A stretch of 11,949 bases of DNA, from NCBI GenBank assembly GCA_024276595.1, contig JAJRWW010000326.1, positions 1 through 11,949 on the forward strand, written 5' to 3'. Position 1 is the stretch's first letter, and each line of letters opens with the position of its first letter. Below the pieces are notes generated by a model that worked only from the letters and a program-made list of their open reading frames with translations, was not told the origin of the DNA and searched no databases. The DNA comes from Myxococcota bacterium (GTDB taxonomy: Bacteria; Myxococcota_A; Polyangia; HGW-17; JAJRWW01). Below, piece after piece: positions 5,936 to 11,241 of the stretch. The translations under genes and the position numbers were made by a program.

Positions 5936-6469
5936 CTACCCATCACCCACAGGGTGGCCGACGACGTCCCAGAGCCCCTCGGGGAGGTCCAGCACCAGCC
6001 GCTCCCCGTCGAAGTCGACGATGAATTGGGGCACAGCCGGGACGTTGTGCACCCGAGCCGCGCCACGAATGAGCAGCAGGGGCTGCGCGCCGTTGTCGCC
6101 TACCCCAACCACGGTGCCCAGGGCCTCGCCCGATGGGGTCTGGGCGACACAGCCCACCGCGTCTGCCAGGTAGAACTCCTCGGGATCCAGTGGGCCGAGC
6201 TCCTCCCGGGAGACCAGCAGCAGGGCGCCCAGGAGCTCCTCAGCCTCGTCCCTGTGGCGGCAGCGGGCCAGCCTCACCACTGGCAGCCCCCTGGCGCCCG
6301 GGCGTACCGACACCAGCTCCGCCTCCCGCTCCCGGCCATCCGGGAGCCTCAGCACCACCTGGCGAAGCCGGCCCAGGACCGCTGGATCCTCGGCGAACAC
6401 CTTTACACGCACCTCACCGGAAAGGCCATGGGCTCTGGTGATGACACCAATCTCTATAAGTTGGGACAA
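5936..6469 (-). CDS. rimM: Ribosome maturation factor RimM
   Basis: A 177-residue RimM, which binds ribosomal protein S19 and helps assemble the head of the 30S subunit. The N-terminal barrel begins IEIGVITRAHGLSGEVRVKV, matching the family's VGxIxxxHGLxGEVKV pattern. The C-terminal PRC-barrel begins at EEFYLADAVGCV and ends with the usual FIVDFDGERLVLDLPEGL. The start must be the TTG at 6469: the conserved barrel begins only five residues later, no ATG or GTG lies suitably upstream, and only a weak AGGG is seen upstream. A poor start of this kind could keep RimM levels below those of the ribosomal proteins in the same operon. It lies 74 bp after khpA and 4 bp before the trmD start. Confidence 0.95.
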   Translation of the reverse strand: MSQLIEIGVITRAHGLSGEVRVKVFAEDPAVLGRLRQVVLRLPDGREREAELVSVRPGARGLPVVRLARCRHRDEAEELLGALLLVSREELGPLDPEEFYLADAVGCVAQTPSGEALGTVVGVGDNGAQPLLLIRGAARVHNVPAVPQFIVDFDGERLVLDLPEGLWDVVGHPVGDG

Positions 6470-6543
6470 TATCTGACAGATCCCTGTGGAGCTGCTCGCC
6501 GTGCGCCACCGCGGACACCCCCCGGCCGGCCGCGCCTCGGGGC

Positions 6544-6807
6544 CTACTCGATGATCTCCAGCAGGGCCCGCTTGCGGATCTTGGTGGAGGCCGCCGTGAG
6601 GATGGTCCGCATGGCGCGGGCGGTGCGCCCGTCCTTGCCGATGACCTTGCCCAGGTCTTGCTTGGCCACCCTGAGCTCCAGCACGGAGGTCTGATCCCCG
6701 CGGATCTCGTTAACCTGCACCTGCTGAGGATCGTCCACGAGCATCTGGGCTATCAGGAGAATCAGGTCTTTGAGGGAGCTGCTGTCTGCTTGTCCGTTTC
6801 CGCTCAT
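6544..6807 (-). CDS. khpA: KH-domain RNA-binding protein KhpA
   Basis: An 87-residue single KH-domain protein (YlqC/KhpA family), an RNA chaperone usually encoded between rpsP and rimM. The KH signature is LGKVIGKDGRTARAMRTIL, with the nucleic-acid-binding GKDG loop at 57-60. An acidic DPQQVQVNE segment leads into the first strand. A Ser/Gly-rich N-terminus of about 10 residues makes it slightly longer than the usual 75-80. The ATG at 6807 is preceded by AGAGGTG at 6 nt. In other bacteria KhpA pairs with a second KH protein; none is seen here. Confidence 0.95.
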   Translation of the reverse strand: MSGNGQADSSSLKDLILLIAQMLVDDPQQVQVNEIRGDQTSVLELRVAKQDLGKVIGKDGRTARAMRTILTAASTKIRKRALLEIIE

Positions 6808-6912
6808 CGTCGCACCTCTGATCGCTCGTCACCGCCGCAGTACCTGGAAACCCGGAGCAGATGAGCCATCTTGCGGACAGCAGCCCCTGCGGCCCGAAGC
6901 CGCCCGTGGAGG

Positions 6913-7170
6913 CTACTTGGCGGCCGCCGCCTCTTCCCTAACCCGCCTGGCCAGCGAGGCCACCGTACGGCTCGTCTTGGCTCCGTTCTCCAGCCAGTAG
7001 TCCAGCCGCCCCAGATCGATCTTCACCTGGGCTGGATCCGTCTTGGGATCGTAATGTCCAATGCTCTCGATGAAACGACCGTCCCGCGGGCTGCGCACGT
7101 CCGTCACGACGATCCTGTAAAAGGGCCGCTTCTTTGCGCCCTTTCTCGAGAGTCTCACCTTGACTGCCAT
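6913..7170 (-). CDS. rpsP: 30S ribosomal protein S16
   Basis: An 85-residue S16, an early-binding 30S protein. Typical stretches are MAVKVRLSRKGAKKRPFYRI, VVTDVRSPRDGRFIESIGHY and VKIDLGRLDYWLENGAKTS, with a short Ala-rich end. The ATG has GGAGAGG about 10 nt upstream. It is the first protein gene of the operon. Two candidate promoters lie within 230 bp upstream, and tRNA-Val lies beyond them on the same strand. A 105-bp gap separates it from khpA. Confidence 0.98.
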   Translation of the reverse strand: MAVKVRLSRKGAKKRPFYRIVVTDVRSPRDGRFIESIGHYDPKTDPAQVKIDLGRLDYWLENGAKTSRTVASLARRVREEAAAAK

Positions 7171-7258
7171 CGCTCGTTATCCTCTCCGGACGGTTCCAGT
7201 GGGCCGCGCTCGGCCAGCGCCCGACGCCCTCGCGGGCCTCGTTCGCCGACCATCTGTC

Positions 7259-7267
7259 ATTGTAGCA
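7259..7267 (-). promoter_or_regulatory. Extended -10 promoter candidate for rpsP
   Basis: On the minus strand TGC-TACAAT gives an extended -10 (TG at 7266-7267, TACAAT at 7259-7264, 5 of 6 matches). No good -35 is visible, as is usual for this class. Transcription would start near 7252, with an 80-nt leader before rpsP. Confidence 0.45.
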
Positions 7268-7369
7268 CAGGTCTGTGCCCGATACACCCAGAGGGCCGAT
7301 CCTCATTGTCGCAAGCACCGGGCTCCTCGCACACCAGCCGCGAGAGGCACCCAGAGCCCAGAGCCCGGC

Positions 7370-7398
7370 TTAGTAGTCCAGGGCGGCATGTCTGTCAA
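7370..7398 (-). promoter_or_regulatory. Main candidate promoter of the rpsP operon
   Basis: On the minus strand a perfect TTGACA (7393-7398) is followed after exactly 17 nt by TACTAA (7370-7375, 3 of 6). It lies downstream of tRNA-Val. A start near 7363 would give a leader of about 190 nt before rpsP, long enough for regulatory structure. Confidence 0.6.
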
Positions 7399-7431
7399 GC
7401 CCTCGCAATTGCAAGCTGCCCTCGATCCACT

Positions 7432-7473
7432 GCGCCAGCGGGCGAGCCCCAGCGCGCTGGCGCCAGCGGGCGA
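7432..7473. repeat. Direct repeat with overlapping palindromes between tRNA-Val and the rpsP promoter
   Basis: GCGCCAGCGGGCGA occurs twice in direct orientation, at 7432-7445 and 7460-7473. Between and into the second copy lie two overlapping perfect palindromes, CCAGCGCGCTGG (7449-7460) and CGCTGGCGCCAGCG (7455-7468). They share bases, so only one can form a hairpin at a time. No T-run follows on either strand. Confidence 0.75.
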
Positions 7474-7494
7474 TCACCTGGGAGACCGAGCAGA

Positions 7495-7566
7495 TGGGCG
7501 ATACTGGATTCGAACCAGTGACTTCCACCGTGTGAGGATGGTACTCTTCCGCTGAGTTAATCGCCC
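7495..7566 (-). tRNA. tRNA-Val (anticodon CAC)
   Basis: A 72-nt cloverleaf on the minus strand, counted to the discriminator A. The acceptor stem is GGGCGAT/ATCGCCC and the D stem is ACTC/GAGT with the GG pair in its loop. The anticodon stem CCATC/GGTGG has one T-G pair and a 7-nt loop CTCACAC, giving anticodon CAC for GUG codons. The variable loop has 5 nt, and the T stem ACTGG/CCAGT carries the loop TTCGAAT. CCA is not encoded (TCT follows). It has its own candidate promoter and lies upstream of the rpsP operon on the same strand. Confidence 0.95.
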
Positions 7567-7583
7567 GGAAGAACGGGTGGGCT

Positions 7584-7610
7584 TTTATCACAAGGCCTGT
7601 CGCCGTGCAA
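7584..7610 (-). promoter_or_regulatory. Candidate promoter for tRNA-Val
   Basis: On the minus strand TTGCAC (7605-7610) and an extended -10 TGT-GATAAA (GATAAA at 7584-7589) lie 18 nt upstream of the tRNA. The 15-nt spacer is short, but the TG extension can compensate. Its place between a terminator and a tRNA gene makes it credible. Confidence 0.5.
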
Positions 7611-7615
7611 CCTGG

Positions 7616-7659
7616 AAAAAGGGGGAACCCAGGGAGGCTCGGCTCGCCGAGGACCTGGG
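7616..7659 (-). terminator. Intrinsic terminator after the DUF362 operon
   Basis: On the minus strand CCCAGG and CCTGGG (7654-7659 and 7628-7633) enclose an inner stem CTCGG/CCGAG with a 4-nt loop. It is followed by TTCCCCCTTTTT. A strong GC-rich hairpin with a T-rich tail, about 95 bp past the stop of the small gene at 7754, is a good fit to a Rho-independent terminator. Confidence 0.7.
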
Positions 7660-7753
7660 CATCCAGACTCCAAAAGGCCTGAAAAGGCCTGCGTGCCGCG
7701 GCCAGGGTTGCGGGGCTGCTGCCGGATCTGTGGAGCTTCCGTTGGGGCGCAGC

Positions 7754-8035
7754 TCACCCCCCCATTGGGCGGATCTTTTCCCGCCTGCGCTCTGCCTTCT
7801 GGTGGGCCTTGCTGGCCCGCTCGAAGGCCTTGAGCACACGCCTGGCCGCCTCGTAGCTCCTGAAGGGGAGCAGCACCACGTGGAGCCCATCGCCTGCGGT
7901 GCGGATCTCGAAGAGGGCGTCGTCGAGGGGCACAGCCCTCTCGTTTCGACGCAGCAAAAAGCGCAGATACTCTCGCTCCCGCTCTCTGGTGGGGGTCACG
8001 GAAAAGCCTGCGGCCACCGGCTGTAGAGACGCCAT
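7754..8035 (-). CDS. Small hypothetical protein after the DUF362 gene
   Basis: A 93-residue basic protein with no signal peptide or membrane segment. A TREREREYLRFLLRRNE helix is followed by ALFEIRTAGDGLHVVLLPF, which looks like two beta strands. Then comes a helix SYEAARRVLKAFERASKAHQ with a Lys/Arg-rich tail. A small alpha/beta domain is plausible, but no family is recognised. The ATG at 8035 has AGGGA about 7 nt upstream and lies 9 bp after the DUF362 stop, so the two genes are almost certainly co-transcribed. The terminator at 7616-7659 ends the unit. It would be cytoplasmic, unlike its exported neighbour. The gene call rests on spacing, ribosome-binding site and codon use. Confidence 0.72.
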   Translation of the reverse strand: MASLQPVAAGFSVTPTREREREYLRFLLRRNERAVPLDDALFEIRTAGDGLHVVLLPFRSYEAARRVLKAFERASKAHQKAERRREKIRPMGG

Positions 8036-8044
8036 TGCGGATCC

Positions 8045-9346
8045 CTACCCGAGGATCTTTACCACGCGCTGGATGCGCTTCGGGTCGGCGGTGCCCAGCC
8101 CCAACCTCTCGGCGGTCAACAGGTAGCGCGGGCGACCCTTGGGGCGGGTGCGCGCCAGGGGCTTCTCCATCAGCCTGGGGAGCCTGGCGCGGACGCGGTG
8201 CTCGTCGATTATCTCCCAGGCCACCCTGTCGATGGCCACCGGGTCCACGGCAGCAAAGACCGAGTGGAGCTTTCGCTGGCCCCGGGCGTTGCCCTTGGGG
8301 CCACCGTCGATGATGATGTTGAAGGCGTCGGCCAGGATGAGCCGCACCTTGTCCTTTATGGGCGACAGCGCATAGATCTCGGGGACCATGGGGTCGCACA
8401 TGCGCACGCCCTTTTTGCTGGTGTGGTAGATGGCGGGCTTGGGAACGGACCCGAGCGCCATGTTTTTTATGGAGCAGGTGACGCCGGTCAGGTCGTGGTC
8501 CTTGATGACAGGGATGTTGACCACCGCGTCCACGGCCATGAGGGGCCTGGTGAACCGCACCGGCGGGCCCGAGGGGATCCGGAAGCTCTTGCGGGAGTAA
8601 CCCCAGCTCTTTATGTGCTTCACCTTCATCTTGGAGTTGCGGTACCGGCGGGAGAGGGGCGAGGCGCCAAAGCCCCACATGTCCCACATGTACATGCTCT
8701 CGTGAGGCACCCCGGCCGACACCAGCCCCTCGATGATGGCATCCACCGTGGCTTCGTGGGGCCAGCAGAGGTGGCGCCCGAGGCAGTTGGGCTTGAGGCC
8801 AACCTTCTCCCCGGGCCGAAACAGCGAAGACCAGGCGTCCTTGGGAGTGGCCTTGCCGGTGAGCTCCATGACGGCGCGATCCACCATCTTCTTCACGGGA
8901 GCCGTGGCCGGCCTCCCCTTGGCGTCGTAGGCCTTGCTGTTTACCACCTGCACCACCACCGACTTGTGGGCCACCGCCGACCGCCGTGGACCCTCGCTGG
9001 CGGGCTCCTTGGCGGCTGGAGCCTCGGGGTCTGGACGGGACATGGACGGGGAGACCCGCCCGTCGGACCCCATCCCCGAGGCTGCACCTGTGCTGGCTGA
9101 TCCTCCGCCCTGGTCGCCACTCCCGGCGCCGCCCTTGCAGGCAGCAACGCCCGCCGCAACGCTCGCGGCCAGACCCGCCTTGAGGAAGCCGCGGCGCCCG
9201 GCGTCGGCGTCGGCGTCGGCGTCGACATGGTGACCGCGCCCCACGGAGCGTCCACGGTCCCTGTCGCAGGGGATCGTGCCTTCATCAGCAACGGGTGGGC
9301 TACCATTGCGAGGGGGGAGACCCCGGTCGTCGTCACTCCGGCTCAT
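8045..9346 (-). CDS. Tat-exported DUF362 lipoprotein
   Basis: A 433-residue protein. After an unusually long charged N-terminus comes a twin-arginine signal GRRGFLKAGLAASVAAGVAAC, with Arg51-Arg52 and a VAAC lipobox at Cys70, so it should be folded before export and anchored as a lipoprotein. A Gly/Ser-rich linker (about 71-115) precedes a DUF362 domain. Recognisable parts are VGLKPNCLGRHLCW, VVNIPVIKDHDLTGVTCSIK and the ADAFNIIIDGGPKGN and VDPVAIDRVAWE regions. DUF362 proteins have no firm biochemical role; some carry iron-sulfur domains, and Tat export hints at a cofactor. Four cysteines in the domain could bind metal (inference). A hexanucleotide repeat encodes an Asp-Ala run just before the Arg pair. 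The ATG at 9346 has AGGTG nearby; a GTG at 9244 would trim 34 residues and keep the signal. Confidence 0.9.
   Translation of the reverse strand: MSRSDDDRGLPPRNGSPPVADEGTIPCDRDRGRSVGRGHHVDADADADAGRRGFLKAGLAASVAAGVAACKGGAGSGDQGGGSASTGAASGMGSDGRVSPSMSRPDPEAPAAKEPASEGPRRSAVAHKSVVVQVVNSKAYDAKGRPATAPVKKMVDRAVMELTGKATPKDAWSSLFRPGEKVGLKPNCLGRHLCWPHEATVDAIIEGLVSAGVPHESMYMWDMWGFGASPLSRRYRNSKMKVKHIKSWGYSRKSFRIPSGPPVRFTRPLMAVDAVVNIPVIKDHDLTGVTCSIKNMALGSVPKPAIYHTSKKGVRMCDPMVPEIYALSPIKDKVRLILADAFNIIIDGGPKGNARGQRKLHSVFAAVDPVAIDRVAWEIIDEHRVRARLPRLMEKPLARTRPKGRPRYLLTAERLGLGTADPKRIQRVVKILG
9201..9224. repeat. Hexanucleotide repeat (GCGTCG)x4 in the DUF362 leader
   Basis: Four perfect GCGTCG copies lie in frame and encode alternating Asp and Ala at residues 43-49, immediately before the twin arginines. 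Gain or loss of a unit would change the length of the signal peptide's N-region without shifting the frame. Confidence 0.85.
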
Positions 9347-9351
9347 TGCTC

Positions 9352-9388
9352 ACCTGGAGGGAAAAAGTCCCTCTTGGAGGTCTTTATA
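9352..9388 (-). promoter_or_regulatory. Leader of the DUF362 gene: -10 box and hairpin over the ribosome-binding site
   Basis: On the minus strand TATAAA (9383-9388) is a good -10 element without a clear -35. Downstream, GAGGGA (9368-9373), a CTTTT loop and TCCCTC (9357-9362) form a perfect 6-bp stem. Outside it, ACCT (9378-9381) can pair with the AGGT (9352-9355) of the ribosome-binding site. If transcription starts 6-8 nt after the -10, the outer ACCT is lost but the inner stem remains one nucleotide from the ribosome-binding site. Confidence 0.45.
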
Positions 9389-9496
9389 CTCTGAAATGCG
9401 GGGCCGGACAGCCCAAAAGGAGCGCAGCCCCCTGGTGGAGCCACCTGTGACCACCGGGGCGCCCAGCACCCGAGACCGCCTGGCCCAATGGCGCCA

Positions 9497-9985
9497 CTAC
9501 TTGAGGAAGATCCGTCTGGATCGGGCGAAGACCACCTCGTTGCCGCGGTTGTTCTTCACCGTGAGCCGCATCTGATAGGAGCGCCCTTTCTTGTAGCCCA
9601 GCAGGCCGTAGAGCTTGTACTTGCCCGTGACCTTGATCAGGCCGCCGCCGGTGTTGGAGATCTTGAGGTCCTCGGCGTTCACGTACCGGTAGCGCCCCCC
9701 GCGGTACTCGTAGAAGACGATGTTGATCACGTCAGCAGGAGGCATCTTGCGCAACACCGCGAAAAAATGGAACTCCCACTTGTTGGCGCCCTGCACCGCC
9801 TTGAGCTTGTTCGTGGCGTTCTTGCTGAAGAACTTGACCAGGTCCGCCCCCTTCTTGGGTGCTTTCTGGGTCACCAGGATCTTGCCCTTCAATCGACTCA
9901 AGCGTGCATGGACAACCGGGCTGCCCACCGTCGCCACCACCGCCAGGGTCAAGAAGGTCATCACGACAACACCTGTCCGCTTCAT
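9497..9985 (-). CDS. Small secreted basic protein of unknown function
   Basis: A 162-residue protein with a clear Sec signal peptide (MKRTGVVVMTFLTLAVVATV, cleavage after a VVHA-type site near residue 27). The mature part is basic. It contains a helical Lys-rich region (KGADLVKFFSKNATNKLK) and then alternating strands such as KWEFHFFAVLRK, NIVFYEYRGGRYRYV and YQMRLTVKNNRGNEVVFARS, suggesting a beta-sandwich or Ig-like fold. No family is recognised. The start at 9985 has a strong GGAGGAGAGG just upstream; an in-frame start at 10018 would add 11 residues before the signal peptide. It lies alone, 150 bp before the DUF362 gene and 173 bp after the phosphodiesterase gene. The A+T-rich stretch at about 10041-10078 is the likely promoter region, but no clear boxes are seen. 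Confidence 0.85.
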   Translation of the reverse strand: MKRTGVVVMTFLTLAVVATVGSPVVHARLSRLKGKILVTQKAPKKGADLVKFFSKNATNKLKAVQGANKWEFHFFAVLRKMPPADVINIVFYEYRGGRYRYVNAEDLKISNTGGGLIKVTGKYKLYGLLGYKKGRSYQMRLTVKNNRGNEVVFARSRRIFLK

Positions 9986-10158
9986 GGTCCTCTCCTCCAC
10001 GGCGGTGGCCGCTCCCACATGCGGCGCCGCCCTCGCTTACAAGTGAACTACCGAGCTGTGCACATTGTTATTCAAACCTGCGCCAGAGGCAACCTCACCG
10101 TGAACGCAGGGCGTCACCCGGCTCCCACGGGCTCGGAGCTCCCATGGATCCCGAGCTG

Positions 10159-11241
10159 TCATGGCGGTGCCCCCCTGCCCACGCTCCACAGGGCCAGGAA
10201 GGCGAGCTCGCACTGCCCGATGTCGATTCCCGCCTCGTAGGCGTCCGAGTACTGGCTGATGTCTCCTAGAATCAAGGCGTTGGCATCGGCTGTCCACAGG
10301 TCCATGAGCACCTTGGCCCCCAGCCCGTGAATCAGCTCGATGGTCGGCGGGTCGTCAAACCCGGGATCTATGTGCACCACGTCCGGAGCTGGTACAAAGG
10401 CGTCCCAGAGGGGCTGGATCTCCGCCTGCTCCCCTGGACGGATCATGATCCGAAGGTCGGCCACCGCCGCCCTGGCCTCCTCCAGCTCCGACAGGCTCCC
10501 GAGCATGACCGCCTGGGCGACCATGCCCTCTTCCTCGATGACCAGCGCCGCCTCCGCAGCGCCCTGCTTGAGATCGACCATGAGGTCGATCCGCCCCCTC
10601 GCGAGCTGGAGGGCCTCACGAAAGGTGGGGATCCTCTCGCAGGAGAAGTCCCCCACGAGCTCCTCATGGTAGGTCACGTGGAGCGCCTGCAGCTCCGCGA
10701 GGGTCTTGCTGACCACCTCTCCTGTGCCGTCCGTTGTGGCGTCCACCTCTGCGTTGTGAATGACCACCGGCACCCCGTCGGAGGAGAGCCGCACGTCCAG
10801 CTCCATCATGTCCACACCCATCACCACAGCCGCGCGCATGGCGCTGAGGGTGTTTTGGGGCGCGAGGTAGCCGAGCCCCCGGTGGGCCACCACAACCAGC
10901 CCCTCGCAGCCCAGGTCTCCGAAGCACCCCAGCGCAAGGGTGGAGACCCGCTCGGGAGGCGACCCCACGGCGTTGCAGTCGTAAGACTCCGGCGGCGCCA
11001 GCTCCTCCCGGGGAGGCGGCCAGGCGGCGTCCACCTGGCCGTCTGGCCAGGCGCCGTCTGCCAGGCCAGCGTCCGAATACCCTCCGGCGCCGTCGCCGCA
11101 CGCCGCCAGTGGGATCAACGAGACAGCCCCGAAAAGCAGCAGCGCGGCGAGCGCTCCTTGCCGCCGGCGGGGACCACGTGCTCTGCGGCTCACCCCGGCC
11201 ATCGCCCCCCAGCTCGTCCATCTGCCATCCTGGCTCCTCAT
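10159..11241 (-). CDS. Glycerophosphodiester phosphodiesterase-like lipoprotein
   Basis: A 360-residue lipoprotein. An Arg-rich N-terminus and hydrophobic core end in a LAAC lipobox at Cys48; an acidic, Ala/Asp/Pro-rich linker follows. From about residue 114 it matches the GDPD TIM-barrel family, which cleaves glycerophosphodiesters to glycerol-3-phosphate and an alcohol. The AHRG motif (His120), MELDV (Glu147, Asp149, expected metal ligands) and VVIHN (His162) are present. Three positions differ from the usual pattern: Gln129 in the PENT position (PQNT), Asn163 in the HD motif, and Asp223 in LMVDLK where Glu is the usual third metal ligand. The ending differs from the usual ITDxP. The start overlaps the aminotransferase stop as ATGA, with GGAG 8 nt upstream, suggesting coupled translation. 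Activity on standard substrates is uncertain. Confidence 0.88.
   Translation of the reverse strand: MRSQDGRWTSWGAMAGVSRRARGPRRRQGALAALLLFGAVSLIPLAACGDGAGGYSDAGLADGAWPDGQVDAAWPPPREELAPPESYDCNAVGSPPERVSTLALGCFGDLGCEGLVVVAHRGLGYLAPQNTLSAMRAAVVMGVDMMELDVRLSSDGVPVVIHNAEVDATTDGTGEVVSKTLAELQALHVTYHEELVGDFSCERIPTFREALQLARGRIDLMVDLKQGAAEAALVIEEEGMVAQAVMLGSLSELEEARAAVADLRIMIRPGEQAEIQPLWDAFVPAPDVVHIDPGFDDPPTIELIHGLGAKVLMDLWTADANALILGDISQYSDAYEAGIDIGQCELAFLALWSVGRGAPP

Noticed and set aside
5732..6694. 320-codon plus-strand frame across trmD, rimM and khpA
   Set aside because: It spans three well-identified genes on the other strand and has no recognisable domain.
7495..7566. Attachment site or integrated element at tRNA-Val
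   Set aside because: No repeat of the tRNA 3' end is seen nearby, and no integrase or other mobile gene lies in the window.
7557..8687. 376-codon minus-strand frame overlapping tRNA-Val, the small gene and DUF362
   Set aside because: It crosses the tRNA gene and the terminator and overlaps two better genes in another frame. Its Pro/Arg/Gly/His-rich content marks it as a shadow.
10030..10158. Possible terminator after the phosphodiesterase gene
   Set aside because: GCTCGG and CCGAGC can pair around a 14-nt loop, but no T-run follows and several weak alternatives compete.
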